The notes: a model not told the origin generated them from the letters alone. 64,000 nucleotides of DNA from Microbispora rosea (GCF_900156315.1 NZ_FTNI01000017.1:62001-126000); one strand, 5' to 3'. Shown: positions 17,070 to 26,592, counted from the first letter of the stretch. Translations and numbers: made by a program.

Positions 17070-17924
17070 ATGTCACCATCTGTCGCTGTCGTCACCGATT
17101 CCACGGCGTACCTCGGCGCCGAGGCGACCGGCAGATGGAACATCACCGTCGTGCCGGTTCAAGTGATCCTGGGTGATCGCGAGATCGACGACGTGACCCC
17201 GTTCGACGCCGGTCTTCTCGCGCACGCCCTCAAGGACCGCTCGCCGATCCTCACCTCGCGCCCGGCTCCCGAGCGCTTCGCGGACGCCTACCGGCGGGCC
17301 GCCGCGAACGGCGCCACCGCGATCGTCTCCGTCCACCTGTCCGGCGCGCTGTCCGGCACCGCGGACTCCGCGCGTCTGGCCGCGCGTGAAGCCCCCGTGC
17401 CGGTCGAGGTCGTCGACAGCGGGTCGATCGCCATGGGACTCGGCTTCGCCGTGCTGGCCGCCGCGGGAGCGGCCGTGTCGGGGGCCCCGGCCGCCGAGGT
17501 GGCCGACGTGGCCCGGCGGCGGGCGGCTGCCGCGAGCACGTTCTTCTACGTCGAGACGCTCGACTACCTGCGGCACGGCGGCCGCATCGGCCGGGTGGCC
17601 GGCCTCCTGGGATCAGCGCTGTCGATCAAACCGCTGCTGCGCATGGCCGACGGCGAGATCGGGGTGCTGGAGAAGGTCCGCACCGGCAGCCGCGCCCTCG
17701 CCCGCCTGGAGGACCTGGCCGTCGAAGCGGCCGGGGACCAGCCGGTGGACGTGGCCGTGCAGCACCTGATGGCGGCCGAGCGAGCCGAGGCGCTCACCAA
17801 GGGCCTGACCGCCCGGCTGCCCAGGCTCGTACGGATGTGGGTGACCGAGATCGGCCCGGTCCTCGGCGCCCACGTCGGTCCCGGCATGCTCGGCGTCACC
17901 GTCGCCCCCGCCGCCGTGACCTGA
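17070..17924 (+). CDS. DegV-family fatty-acid-binding protein
   Basis: A 284-aa protein of normal DegV length. The N-terminus VAVVTDSTAYLG and the central VSVHLSGALSGTADSAR are family signatures; VEVVDSGSIAMGLGF and ETLDYLRHGGRIGR follow, the latter lining the ligand pocket. DegV/FakB proteins bind a fatty acid between two domains and, in bacteria with FakA, present it for phosphorylation. No fakA-like DAK gene is adjacent, so the partner is unknown. It lies alone in front of the competence genes. Confidence 0.88.
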   Translation: MSPSVAVVTDSTAYLGAEATGRWNITVVPVQVILGDREIDDVTPFDAGLLAHALKDRSPILTSRPAPERFADAYRRAAANGATAIVSVHLSGALSGTADSARLAAREAPVPVEVVDSGSIAMGLGFAVLAAAGAAVSGAPAAEVADVARRRAAAASTFFYVETLDYLRHGGRIGRVAGLLGSALSIKPLLRMADGEIGVLEKVRTGSRALARLEDLAVEAAGDQPVDVAVQHLMAAERAEALTKGLTARLPRLVRMWVTEIGPVLGAHVGPGMLGVTVAPAAVT

Positions 17925-18152
17925 GCCTCCGGACAGGCTGCACACCACCCTCGCCGCGCTGCGCCTTGCTGCTCGGCGCTCCCGAGCCCCGCAGCGCCGC
18001 CCCGAGCCGGGCCTCCGCCCCGCTGCGCCGCCGTGCCCGCTTACTCCCATGCCTGAGGGGCCCTCGCCTGGTGGGCCGGCCGGAATTCGGGTTGTCCACA
18101 GAATCGCGTTCGGCAGCGTGCGGGGCCTCGGTATGTCCCTACCGTCCATGGC

Positions 18153-19232
18153 GTGCGAAGCAAGGAGTCTCGCGGGGCCGCACGCGGCATCGTCGGCGAG
18201 TCCCGCCTGCGCGGGCTGTTGCGTCCGCTCGATCCGGTCCCCCCGTCCGCCCGCCTGCGGTCGACGCCGTCCCCGCCCGGGCCGCCGCCGTCGTTCGGCG
18301 CTCCCCACATCGTCCGTACGGAGACCTACGTGCCCGAGCATCCGACGGGGGCCGATGACGGCCCTTACCACGAGAAGATCTTCGACCTGCCCGAGGAGGT
18401 CGCCGATCGGTGGGCAGGACGCCCGGACGGGCCGGGGATGTCCGGGCCGGACCTGCGAACGCGCGGACGGGCGGCTCTCGGTCGTGCTCTGCCACGACTT
18501 GATCCGGGCATGCCCGGGCTGCGGGTGCTCGTGGCCGCCGGGCTGCTCGCCGCGGTCGTCACCGGGGTTCTGGCGTGGCGGTCGAAGCCGGTGGCCGAGC
18601 CCATCGCCCCGCCGCTCCCGGCCGCCGCGGTCCGCGACCTCGGCCCTGCCTCCGATCACGCCTCCGACTCCGCCGCCGGCTCCGACGGGCCGCCGGGCAC
18701 GGCGTCGCCCGCGTCGGGTACCGGAGCCGATAGCGGGTCGGGTGCGACGGTCTATGCCGCCGGCGCCGGTGGCCCCACGGCCGCCACCCCCGGTTCACCT
18801 GCGCGAGTCGTCGTCTATGTGACGGGCAAGGTGCGCAACCCGGGAGTGTTCGTCCTCGCATCCGGCGCACGGGTCGCCGACGCGATCGAGGCTGCGGGAG
18901 GTCTGCGGAAGGGCGCGAAACCGGGTGGGATCAACCTGGCGCGGCGTCTGGTGGACGGTGAGCAGATCGTCGCCGGAAGCGCGGCGACGGCCGGTGCGGG
19001 CTCCGCTTCCGTTCCTGACTCGAACATAGCGCCGGGAGCAGGGGTGGTGAACCTCAACACCGCCACCGTCGAGCAACTCGACGCGCTGCCCGGTATCGGC
19101 GGCGTGATCGCGCAACGGATCGCCGACTACCGGAACGCGCACGGAGGCTTCCAGAGCGTCGACCAGTTGAAGGAGGTCCCAGGCATCGGAGACAGGAAGT
19201 TCGCCGAGATGCGCGACAAGGTCTCCGTGTGA
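18153..19232 (+). CDS. comEA: ComEA-like DNA-binding protein (SLBB + helix-hairpin-helix)
   Basis: A 359-aa protein from GTG 18153, without a strong ribosome-binding site. Residues 1-120 are a long charged, Pro-rich cytoplasmic region, unusual for ComEA. One transmembrane segment follows (residues about 121-141, LRVLVAAGLLAAVVTGVLA). Then come a disordered Ser/Gly/Ala linker, an SLBB domain (VVVYVTGKVRNPGVFVL) and a C-terminal HhH pair (LNTATVEQLDALPGIGGVIAQRI) that binds double-stranded DNA. It overlaps comEC by GTGA. In naturally competent bacteria ComEA receives DNA at the membrane for the ComEC channel; competence in this organism is not shown. Confidence 0.88.
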   Translation: MRSKESRGAARGIVGESRLRGLLRPLDPVPPSARLRSTPSPPGPPPSFGAPHIVRTETYVPEHPTGADDGPYHEKIFDLPEEVADRWAGRPDGPGMSGPDLRTRGRAALGRALPRLDPGMPGLRVLVAAGLLAAVVTGVLAWRSKPVAEPIAPPLPAAAVRDLGPASDHASDSAAGSDGPPGTASPASGTGADSGSGATVYAAGAGGPTAATPGSPARVVVYVTGKVRNPGVFVLASGARVADAIEAAGGLRKGAKPGGINLARRLVDGEQIVAGSAATAGAGSASVPDSNIAPGAGVVNLNTATVEQLDALPGIGGVIAQRIADYRNAHGGFQSVDQLKEVPGIGDRKFAEMRDKVSV

Positions 19233-22084
19233 CCGCCGTCGGTTTCCCCCACGGCCTGCCCGAGGGCCGAAACAGGCGGGGCAGTGACCTGCCGGGCCTG
19301 GAGGATCCGGGTCACGAGGAGCCGGGGCACGACGAGCTGGGGTGTGCCGAGCTGGGGTGTGCCGAGATGGGCAGCGGCCCGTCCAGGCGCGATGAGCCGG
19401 GGTGTGTCGAGCCGGAGTGTGCCGAGCCGGGGCGCGGCAGGGCGGTCTCCGGCCCGGCGGCGCTGGCCGCTCCAGCGGTGGCCTCCTGGCTCACGGCGCT
19501 CGTGCTGCTCGGCTGCCCCGCCGTCGCGGGAGCGGCCGTGGCGCTGGCCGCGACCGTCGCGGGTGCAGTCACATGGGTGACGACGTCGACCGCCGGGCGG
19601 CGCGGCAAGCAGCCAGGCAAGGGACTCGCCGGCACGACGGTAGCACCGGGAGCCGCCGCCAGGATCGCACTGGCGGTGCTCGCGTCCACGGCCGTTACGG
19701 CCACGGTGACGGCGTTCACGGTCCACAAGGTGACGACCGGGCCGGTTCCGGACCTGGCCCGCCGGAACCTCACGGTGACCGCCGAAGCCGAGATCACCGA
19801 CGATCCGCGCATCCGGCCGCACCAGGGCGGGGTGTCCCGTCGGGAGACGGTGGTCGTCCGAGCCCGGATGCTGCTGGTGTCGGCCGTTCGGGAGCGGTAC
19901 GCCGTGGACGTGCCCGTCGTGCTGCTCGGTCCGGCCGACGGCTGGCGTCCGCTGCTGCCGAGCCAGCGGGTCAGGGTGCGCGGGCGGTTGGGCCCGCCGG
20001 AGCCGGGCGAGCCGGTCGCGGCCGTGATGCTCGTCCGGGGGCCGCCCGAGCCGATCGGCTCACCCTCGGCGCTTCAGCGCGCGGCAGGGGTGCTGCGGGC
20101 GGGTCTGCGTACGGCGAGTGACGTGCTGCCGCACGACCAGCGCGGGCTGCTGCCCGGCCTGGTCGTCGGCGACGTGTCGCGCCTCGACGAGGAGGTGCGG
20201 CTCGACCTGGCGACGGCGGGGCTCGGCCACCTCACCGCCGTGTCCGGCACCAACTTGGCGATCGTGGCGGGCGCCGTGCTGGTGTTCGGGCGCCTCGCCG
20301 GGCTGCCCCTGGCCCTCCGGGCCGTCGTCGCGGTCATCGCTATGATTGCGTTCTCGGTCGTGGCGAGGCCGTCGCCGAGCGTGCTGCGCGCTCTCGTCAT
20401 GGGAACCGTCGCCGCCGTGGCACTCGGCACCGGTCGGACGCGGGACGGGGTGGCCGCCCTGTCGGCGACCGTGCTGGGGCTGATCGTGTTCGATCCCGGG
20501 CTGGCCCGCCAGTGGGGCTTCGCACTGTCGGTGTTCGCGACCGGCGGCATCCTGGTCCTCGCGCCCCGATGGCGGGACCGCCTGACGGCACGCCGGATGC
20601 CCCGCCTGCTCGCCGAGGCCCTGGCCGTGACCGCCGCGGCGCAGGCGGCGGTCACGCCCCTGCTGGTGCTGATGTCCGGGCGCCTCGACCTGGCGGCGAT
20701 CCCGGCCAACCTCCTCGCGGAGCCCGCGGTGGCGCCCGCGACGGTGCTGGGGTTCGGGGCCGCCGTGGTCGCTCCCGTGAGCATGGACCTGGCCCGGCTG
20801 CTGGTGCGCCCTGCCGGGTGGGCGGTGGGCTGGATCATCGCGGTGGCGCAGCGGGCAGCGGACCTTCCGTTCGCGTCGGCGGAGTGGCTCGGGGGAGCGG
20901 CGGGTGTGGCCGCGCTGGCGGCGGCGGCCGTCGCGGGATGGTTCGTCCTGCGGGGCCGTGCGCGAAGACGCCTGGTGGCGGCGCTGTCCGCGGGCGCGCT
21001 GCTCGCCGCGCTCGTGGCCATGCCGGTGGTGTCGCCCTGGCCGCCGCCGGGATGGCTGCTGGTCGTCTGCGACGTCGGCCAGGGGGACGCCCTGGCGCTG
21101 GCGGCCGGTCCCGGCCGGGCCGTGGTGGTCGACACCGGGCCGCAGCCGGGCCCCGCCGATCGGTGCCTGCGCGCCCTCGGGGTCCGGCAGGTGCCGCTCG
21201 TGGTCCTGACCCATCCCCATCTCGACCACGTCGGCGGGCTGCCGGGCGTGCTGCGCCGCCGCGCGGTGGGGGCGGTGGTCGTGAGCCCGACCCGCGTGCC
21301 CGAGGGCGAGGCCGGGCGCGTCTCCGCACAGCTCAGGACGGCGCGTATTCCGGAATGGCAGGCGGTCCCCGGGATGCGGTGGCGGTTCGGACCGAGCGAG
21401 ATCACCGTGCTCGCCCCCGAGCCCGGTATGGCGTCACAGGGCCCCGGCGAGGGGGCGACGTCCAACAACGCCAGCGTCGTGCTGCTGGTCCGCTGGTTCG
21501 ACCCGGCCACGGCGCCACGCGACCGGTCGGCGGCACAGCGCGACATGCCTACGGCGCAGCGCGATTGGCCTACGGCGCAGCGTGATTCGCCTACGGCGCA
21601 GCGCGACACGCTTGCGGCACTGGACGACCGGTCGGCGACGCCGGGCTATACGCCTGCGGCACTGGGTGAGGCCGCGGATCCCGGAGCGGGGGCAGAGGCC
21701 GGAGCGCGGCCGGTGCCGGGGCAGGCTCTGCGGTCGGCTCTGGGACCGCTTCTGGGGGCTGCCCTGCTCGCCGGCGACCTGGAGACGGAGGCGCAGGAAG
21801 CCTTGGTGCGGCGCGGCCTGCCACGGGTCGACGTGCTTAAAGTGCCTCATCACGGGTCGTCACGACAGGCACCGGCCTTCCTCGCCGCCACGGGCGCGCG
21901 GGCCGCCCTCATCAGCGTCGGCGCGGTCAACGACTACGGGCATCCTGCCCCGCTGACGCTGCGGCGGCTGCGCTTGCTGGGCATGCGCCCCTACCGCACC
22001 GACCTGTCGGGGGACATCGCCCTCGTCGCCACCCACAACGGCCTCGCCGTGGTCGTGCGGGGCAAAGGAGCGCGCGCCAGGTGA
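19229..22084 (+). CDS. comEC: ComEC/Rec2-type DNA uptake channel and metallo-beta-lactamase-fold protein
   Basis: A 951-aa polytopic membrane protein; GTG 19229 overlaps the comEA stop. The N-terminal 70 residues are a degenerate E-P-G/E-L-G-C repeat. Membrane segments, the OB-like domain (LLPSQRVRVRGRL) and the Competence channel domain with HLTAVSGTNLAI follow. The C-terminal metallo-beta-lactamase-like domain has DVGQGDA and LTHPHLDHVGG, with KVPHHGSSRQ later. Between them sits an inserted 7-residue tandem repeat (see 21521-21646). The family forms the inner-membrane channel for single-stranded DNA; the MBL-like domain may be a nuclease. Confidence 0.92.
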   Translation: MTAVGFPHGLPEGRNRRGSDLPGLEDPGHEEPGHDELGCAELGCAEMGSGPSRRDEPGCVEPECAEPGRGRAVSGPAALAAPAVASWLTALVLLGCPAVAGAAVALAATVAGAVTWVTTSTAGRRGKQPGKGLAGTTVAPGAAARIALAVLASTAVTATVTAFTVHKVTTGPVPDLARRNLTVTAEAEITDDPRIRPHQGGVSRRETVVVRARMLLVSAVRERYAVDVPVVLLGPADGWRPLLPSQRVRVRGRLGPPEPGEPVAAVMLVRGPPEPIGSPSALQRAAGVLRAGLRTASDVLPHDQRGLLPGLVVGDVSRLDEEVRLDLATAGLGHLTAVSGTNLAIVAGAVLVFGRLAGLPLALRAVVAVIAMIAFSVVARPSPSVLRALVMGTVAAVALGTGRTRDGVAALSATVLGLIVFDPGLARQWGFALSVFATGGILVLAPRWRDRLTARRMPRLLAEALAVTAAAQAAVTPLLVLMSGRLDLAAIPANLLAEPAVAPATVLGFGAAVVAPVSMDLARLLVRPAGWAVGWIIAVAQRAADLPFASAEWLGGAAGVAALAAAAVAGWFVLRGRARRRLVAALSAGALLAALVAMPVVSPWPPPGWLLVVCDVGQGDALALAAGPGRAVVVDTGPQPGPADRCLRALGVRQVPLVVLTHPHLDHVGGLPGVLRRRAVGAVVVSPTRVPEGEAGRVSAQLRTARIPEWQAVPGMRWRFGPSEITVLAPEPGMASQGPGEGATSNNASVVLLVRWFDPATAPRDRSAAQRDMPTAQRDWPTAQRDSPTAQRDTLAALDDRSATPGYTPAALGEAADPGAGAEAGARPVPGQALRSALGPLLGAALLAGDLETEAQEALVRRGLPRVDVLKVPHHGSSRQAPAFLAATGARAALISVGAVNDYGHPAPLTLRRLRLLGMRPYRTDLSGDIALVATHNGLAVVVRGKGARAR
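21521..21646 (+). repeat. 21-bp tandem repeat within comEC encoding heptads
   Basis: Six consecutive 21-bp units encode DRSAAQR, DMPTAQR, DWPTAQR, DSPTAQR, DTLAALD and DRSATPG. The central three units (21548-21610) are nearly identical in DNA. The repeat keeps frame and sits in a surface loop of the metallo-beta-lactamase-like domain, followed by a Gly/Ala-rich stretch. The copy number may vary between strains. Confidence 0.85.
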
Positions 22085-22148
22085 GGAGGCGAGGGCGGGG
22101 CGACGGTGGGTGTGCCCCTGCCGCCCGGGACGTGGCATGCTGCCTGAC

Positions 22149-23114
22149 ATGGCGAACCCAGCACCTGTGACCCTGGTCGTCGGCGACGAGGAGTTCCTGG
22201 CCGATCGCGCCGTCGGCTCCATCGTGGCGGCGGTACGCGCCGAGGATCCGGGGGCGGAGCTGCACGACCTTCAGGGGAGCAAGGTGGAGCCGGGGGAGCT
22301 GACCGGGCTCGCTTCCCCCTCGTTGTTCGGCGACCGCTCGATCATCGTGATCCGCGGGGCACAGGACCTCTCGAAGGACGTCATCGCCGAGATCGTGAAA
22401 TACACCGCCCATCCGGCCGACGACGTGGTGCTGGTGCTGGCCCACCCCGGCGGGGTCAAGGGGAAGGCCCTGGTGGACGGTGTGAAGAAGGCGGGCGCGG
22501 ACGTCGTCTCCGTGTCCAAGGTGACGAAGGCGGGAGAGCGGCTCGACTTCATCAAGGCCGAGGTCCGCAGGGAGGGCCGCTCCATCGCGCCCGCCGCCGC
22601 ACAGGCGCTGCTCGACGCCGTGGGCAGCGACCTGCGCGAACTGGCGGCCGCCTGTAGTCAGCTCGCCTTCGACACCGAGGGCAAGAACCTCGACGAGGCG
22701 GCGGTCGCGAAGTACTACCGGGGACGCGCTGAGGTCAGCGGCTTCACAATCGCCGACCTGGCGATCGAGGGCCGTCTGGGGGAGGCGCTCGAACAGGTCC
22801 GGTGGGCCGTCGCCACGGGTGTGGCGCCGGTGCTGATCGTCAGCGCGCTCGCGGGAGGGCTGCGCTCGCTCGCCAAGGTGGGCGGCGCGCCCCGCAACCT
22901 GCGCGGTGGGCAGCTCGCGAGCCATGTGGGCATGCCACCGTGGAAGATCGACCGGGTGAAGCGCCAGCTGGCCGGCTGGGGGCCGGAGGGGATCTCCGCC
23001 GCGCTGCAGGCCGTGGCCACCGCCGACGAGCAGGTCAAGGGCGGCGGCACCGACCCGGCGTACGCGCTGGAGAAGGCCGTCCACACGATCGTGGCCAGTC
23101 GAACCAAGCGCTGA
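22149..23114 (+). CDS. holA: DNA polymerase III subunit delta
   Basis: A 321-aa protein using ATG 22149 (MANPAPVTLVVGDEEFLA); an upstream in-frame start would add 13 unlikely residues. The N-terminal domain VGDEEFLADRAVGSIV and VIVIRGAQDLSKD-like strand resemble the delta-subunit AAA+ fold, which lacks a working P-loop; the helical collar domain WKIDRVKRQLAGWGPEGIS ends the protein. Delta opens the beta sliding clamp within the clamp loader. The position between comEC and rpsT is the conserved one. Confidence 0.92.
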   Translation: MANPAPVTLVVGDEEFLADRAVGSIVAAVRAEDPGAELHDLQGSKVEPGELTGLASPSLFGDRSIIVIRGAQDLSKDVIAEIVKYTAHPADDVVLVLAHPGGVKGKALVDGVKKAGADVVSVSKVTKAGERLDFIKAEVRREGRSIAPAAAQALLDAVGSDLRELAAACSQLAFDTEGKNLDEAAVAKYYRGRAEVSGFTIADLAIEGRLGEALEQVRWAVATGVAPVLIVSALAGGLRSLAKVGGAPRNLRGGQLASHVGMPPWKIDRVKRQLAGWGPEGISAALQAVATADEQVKGGGTDPAYALEKAVHTIVASRTKR

Positions 23115-23204
23115 CTTCAGCCGTCTCGGCTCGGGTCGTGGCCGAGAACGCCGACACGCCCGGAGCCGGTCGCCACGCTGCTCCCGGGGGTTCGCTGCCC
23201 GCGT

Positions 23205-23708
23205 CTATCGGTCAGGCGTGCCGGGGTTCTCCATGCGAAGCAGCATTCGCTTGAGCAGCGCCGCGAGGACGTCCTGGTCGTCCGGCCCCAGAACGCCCAC
23301 CATCGCGTCCTCGACCTCGCCGCGCAGATCCATCGCCTTGAGCCAGATCGCGCGGCCCGCGCTCGTCAGCTCCACGTCCACCCGGCGGCGGTCCTCCACA
23401 CTGCGGACGCGCCGGACGAGCCCCGCCTTCTCCAGGGTGTCCAGGCGGCCCGTCATGCCGGCCGGAGAGACCTTCAACTCGGCGGCGAGCTCGGACGGGG
23501 TGGCGCGGCCGCCCTCTCCCCGGGCGCCGAGCCAATGCAGGGTCTCGTACTCGAAGTCCTGCAGGCCCACCGCGGCGAGCGCGCTGTCCTTCGTCTGAGC
23601 CAGGTGCTTCACCAGGAACTGCATGCGCGTGACGATCGCCTCCACGCGCTCGTCGAAGGGCGCCTTCCCGCGCCACCGCGCGATGTGCCGGTCCACCGAG
23701 TCGTCCAC
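23205..23708 (-). CDS. MarR-family transcriptional regulator
   Basis: A 167-aa protein with the MarR winged helix: TPSELAAELKVSPAGMTGRLDTLEKAGLVRR is the recognition region and VEDRRRVDVELTSAGR the wing. It is divergent from an MFS efflux-type gene 65 bp away, the classical arrangement in which a MarR protein represses itself and a drug exporter until ligand binds. The ligand is unknown. The 3' end faces holA. Confidence 0.9.
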   Translation of the reverse strand: MDDSVDRHIARWRGKAPFDERVEAIVTRMQFLVKHLAQTKDSALAAVGLQDFEYETLHWLGARGEGGRATPSELAAELKVSPAGMTGRLDTLEKAGLVRRVRSVEDRRRVDVELTSAGRAIWLKAMDLRGEVEDAMVGVLGPDDQDVLAALLKRMLLRMENPGTPDR

Positions 23709-23738
23709 GCGACAATCCTACGCCACATAAAAATACGT

Positions 23739-23761
23739 TGACGAAAGATTCGCTGACGAAA
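23739..23761. promoter_or_regulatory. Direct repeat TGACGAAA in the marR/MFS divergent promoter
   Basis: TGACGAAA occurs at 23739-23746 and again at 23754-23761, with the small dyad CGAA-AGA-TTCG overlapping. The pair lies between the divergent starts, where a MarR operator is expected. The A/T-rich ATAAAAAT just beside it may be part of a promoter -10. Confidence 0.4.
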
Positions 23762-23773
23762 TACCTTGCTCGC

Positions 23774-24979
23774 ATGATTGCACGTCTGGTCGCCGGGCGG
23801 ACGGTCGCGGCGCTCGCCACCGCCCTCATCCCCACGGGGCTCACCCTCGCCGTCATCAGGGTGACCGGCTCCGCCCTCGATCTCGGCGTCGTCCTCGCCG
23901 CCGAGGTGCTGCCCATGCTCCTGCTGCTCCCGGTCGGCGGAGTGGTCGCGGACCGCTTCCCGCCGAGGCGGGTGATCCTCGTGGCCGACCTGGTCCGCTG
24001 CGCCGCCCAGGTGACCCTGGGAGCGCTGCTCCTCCTCGGGCACCCCGCCATCGCGGTGATGGCGGGACTCGCGGCGCTCACCGGAGCCGCGGTGGCCTTC
24101 GGTGTCCCGGCGGTGTCACCGCTGGTCGTCGGAGTGGTGCCGGCGGAGCGCCGACTGCGGGTGAACGCCCACATCGGAGTGGCCGGCGGCGTCGCCCAGA
24201 TCGCCGGCCCCGCGCTCGCCGGAGGCCTGACGCTGTGGCTCGGGCCGGGATGGTCCTTCCTGCTGACCGGGGTCCTGTTCGCCGGATCGGCGGTCACGCT
24301 GGGCGGCCTGGTCACGGCTCCCCGGCCGGCGACCGGACGCGCTCACTTCCTCGGAGACCTGCGGGAAGGGTGGCGAGAGGCGCGGCGGCACCGCTGGTTC
24401 CTGATCAGCGTGGCCGGGCACGGCGTCTGGCACCTCGGGGCGGGCATCCTGCTGACCCTCGGTCCCGTCATCGCCGTACGCAGCCTGGGCGGGGAGTCGG
24501 TCTGGGTGGTCGTCGCGCAGGCGGGAACGGTGGCGACGGTGCTCGGCGTCTTCGCCGCCCCGAGGCTGCGGATCCGGCGGCCCCTCGCCGTGGTGGCGGT
24601 CGGGGCCGCGGTCTACGCGTGCCCGCTCGCCGCCTTCGCGTTCTCCACCGCGTTGCCCGCGCCGGTCGTGGTCGTGACCGCCGCGTACGTCGTCGCCATG
24701 CTGGGCCTGGGGACCTTGATGCCGCTGTGGGAGACGGTGGTGCAACAGCGCGTGGAGCCGCAGGCCCTCGGCCGGGTGGACTCGTTCGACGCTCTCATCT
24801 CCTACGCGGCACGGCCTCTCGGGCTCGCGGCGGCCGCGCCGGTCGCCGCCTGGGCGGGCGCCGCGGCTCCGCTGCTCACGGCGGCGGCGCTGGTGGCCGT
24901 GGTCAACCTGGCCGTGCTCGCCCTGCCCGAGGTCCGGCAGCGTACGACGGAGGAGGCGGCACAGCCCGTGCCCGTCTGA
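23774..24979 (+). CDS. MFS transporter (probable drug/metabolite efflux)
   Basis: A 401-aa membrane protein using ATG 23774; a TTG at 23738 would overlap the operator-like repeats. About ten to twelve hydrophobic segments are visible, with the MFS loop VADRFPPRRVILVADLVR between TM2 and TM3 (the G-x-x-x-D-R-x-x-R-R type). The sequence resembles the MFS_3/enterobactin-exporter-like group. Divergent pairing with a MarR gene suggests ligand-induced efflux; the substrate is unknown. Confidence 0.85.
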   Translation: MIARLVAGRTVAALATALIPTGLTLAVIRVTGSALDLGVVLAAEVLPMLLLLPVGGVVADRFPPRRVILVADLVRCAAQVTLGALLLLGHPAIAVMAGLAALTGAAVAFGVPAVSPLVVGVVPAERRLRVNAHIGVAGGVAQIAGPALAGGLTLWLGPGWSFLLTGVLFAGSAVTLGGLVTAPRPATGRAHFLGDLREGWREARRHRWFLISVAGHGVWHLGAGILLTLGPVIAVRSLGGESVWVVVAQAGTVATVLGVFAAPRLRIRRPLAVVAVGAAVYACPLAAFAFSTALPAPVVVVTAAYVVAMLGLGTLMPLWETVVQQRVEPQALGRVDSFDALISYAARPLGLAAAAPVAAWAGAAAPLLTAAALVAVVNLAVLALPEVRQRTTEEAAQPVPV

Positions 24980-25050
24980 CGTGCGCCAATCATTCCCGCT
25001 GATGCCGTCAGCGGGCACGCGAAAAAGCCGCGCCACGTCGGGGGCGGGCA

Positions 25051-25090
25051 CGCGAAAACGCCGCACCCCCCGCGAGGGGAGATGCGGCGT
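25051..25090 (-). terminator. Rho-independent terminator of rpsT
   Basis: Read on the minus strand, an 8-bp stem (25083-25090 with 25058-25065) with an inner run of C/G pairs is followed by TTTT (25055-25058). It lies 15 bp after the rpsT stop. The adjoining CGGGCACGCGAAAA block occurs twice (about 25015-25027 and 25045-25058). Confidence 0.75.
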
Positions 25091-25105
25091 GCGCGTCGGT
25101 GCGAC

Positions 25106-25378
25106 CTACTTGGCGGCCTGCAGAGCGGCGGCGCGCTTGGCGATCGCCGACTTCCGGTTGGCAGCCTGGTTCTTGTGAATGACGCCCTTGCTGACGGCCT
25201 TGTCGAGCTGCCGGGACGCGGCCTGGAGCGCGACGAGGGCGTCGTCGACGTTGCCCTGGTCGGCGGCCTCGCGGAACTTGCGGACCGCGGTCTTCAGGGA
25301 CGACTTGACGGCCTTGTTGCGCAGCCGGCGCTTCTCGTTCTGCCGGTTGCGCTTGATCTGGGACTTGATGTTCGCCAC
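25106..25378 (-). CDS. rpsT: 30S ribosomal protein S20
   Basis: A 90-aa basic protein. The GTG at 25378 is chosen because the mature sequence starts (M)[29 protein letters not shown] with GAGG nine bases upstream; the longer frame adds residues not found in S20. It is all-helical and rich in Lys/Arg/Ala and binds 16S rRNA in the small subunit. It is a single-gene unit with its own terminator between the MFS gene and a GH18-like gene, in the usual actinobacterial neighbourhood holA-rpsT-lepA. Confidence 0.96.
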   Translation of the reverse strand: MANIKSQIKRNRQNEKRRLRNKAVKSSLKTAVRKFREAADQGNVDDALVALQAASRQLDKAVSKGVIHKNQAANRKSAIAKRAAALQAAK

Positions 25379-25515
25379 GAAGAAAGCCTCAGTGTTAAGT
25401 CTTGGTCGGATGGGGCGCGCGGGCTCGTGAGAGGGCGCGCCACACGCAGTTGGACAGGATACCAACAGCCCGGGTCGCCGCTCAAATCACGACGACAGGA
25501 CCGCCCACGCCCATG

Positions 25516-26592
25516 CTATCGCGGCGGGGCCACCGCGGTCCGCACATCGGGCCGCCCGCCCGACGACTCCACGCTCCCTCCGGCGCCGCCGCGCACCCAG
25601 GCCCGCTCGTACTCCCTCCAGTCCTCCTCCGTGGCTGCGAAGTCGACGTACAGGGCCAGGCCGAACTCGGTGCGGGGGCCGTGCTCGCTGAGCGCGAGCC
25701 GTGCGCCCTCGGCCGCGTTCTCGACGCTCTCGGCCCAGTCGAGGTAGGCGACGCCGTGGTCGTGGTACGCCGGAGCCCCGATGAGGAGGGTCTTGTCCTC
25801 CGGCACCAGTCCCAAGGCGAGCGAGGCCTGCCGCGCGACATAGCCGCCGTACAGGGACGGCAGGGGCGTTCCGGAGTCGTACGTCATGATCGCGACCTGG
25901 TCGGTCAGGCCGACGACCCGGCGGAAGTAGTCCGGCGTCCAGTACTTGTCGTGGCCGATCGCCAGGGCGGCGGGGGCGCGCATGCCGGTCAGCGGCTCGA
26001 TCTGCTGGGTGGCGACCGACAACGGCCGGTCGCCGATGGCCTGCCGGGTCTCGCGCAGGACCTTGAGGAACGACTCGTCCCCGTCGGGAACCGGTTCGAA
26101 GTCGTAGTGGATCCCGTCGAACCCGAGGGAGACCAGGTCGCGGGCGCCCGCCACGACGCGGGCCCGGGTCGCCGTGTCGGCCAGGCTCAGGTGGAGCTTG
26201 CCGTTGTCGTTGACCGTCTGGCCGAGCCAGGCCGACACCCGGACGCCGGGCACGTTCTTCCGCCACCATTTCAGGAAATTTCCGGCGTTGGCGTAGCGGT
26301 CGGGCGGCAGGGTCCCGTCGTACTTGAACGGCCCGCTGTGGACGTACACGTCCCTGATCCCGCTCGCGCGCAGCCGTACGGCGAGGGCGCGCACGTCGGC
26401 CTCGGTGCGGCGGCCGTCCACCCACGCGTGGCCCATCCACAGGGCGTCGTGGCCGGTGGTCCTGGCCCATCCGGCCGGCGTGCCGGCGAACTGCAGGCGC
26501 AGCGCGGCGGCGCCGGCCAGGCCGAGCGCGAGCGGCACGGCCACGACGACGGCCGCTATTCGCAGAACGCGTCTGGTGGTCAAGGCAAGCAT
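25516..26592 (-). CDS. GH18-like TIM-barrel protein, membrane anchored
   Basis: A 358-aa protein with a Lys/Arg-flanked hydrophobic N-terminus (residues 7-30) that serves as a signal anchor or uncleaved signal. The barrel contains [11 protein letters not shown], the counterpart of the GH18 motif D-x-x-D-x-D-x-E. Here the second Asp is His, but the last Asp and catalytic Glu are kept. [12 protein letters not shown] and [12 protein letters not shown] match later barrel strands. It may cleave or bind a glycan at the cell surface; activity is uncertain because of the His substitution. It is divergent from lepA. Confidence 0.75.
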   Translation of the reverse strand: MLALTTRRVLRIAAVVVAVPLALGLAGAAALRLQFAGTPAGWARTTGHDALWMGHAWVDGRRTEADVRALAVRLRASGIRDVYVHSGPFKYDGTLPPDRYANAGNFLKWWRKNVPGVRVSAWLGQTVNDNGKLHLSLADTATRARVVAGARDLVSLGFDGIHYDFEPVPDGDESFLKVLRETRQAIGDRPLSVATQQIEPLTGMRAPAALAIGHDKYWTPDYFRRVVGLTDQVAIMTYDSGTPLPSLYGGYVARQASLALGLVPEDKTLLIGAPAYHDHGVAYLDWAESVENAAEGARLALSEHGPRTEFGLALYVDFAATEEDWREYERAWVRGGAGGSVESSGGRPDVRTAVAPPR

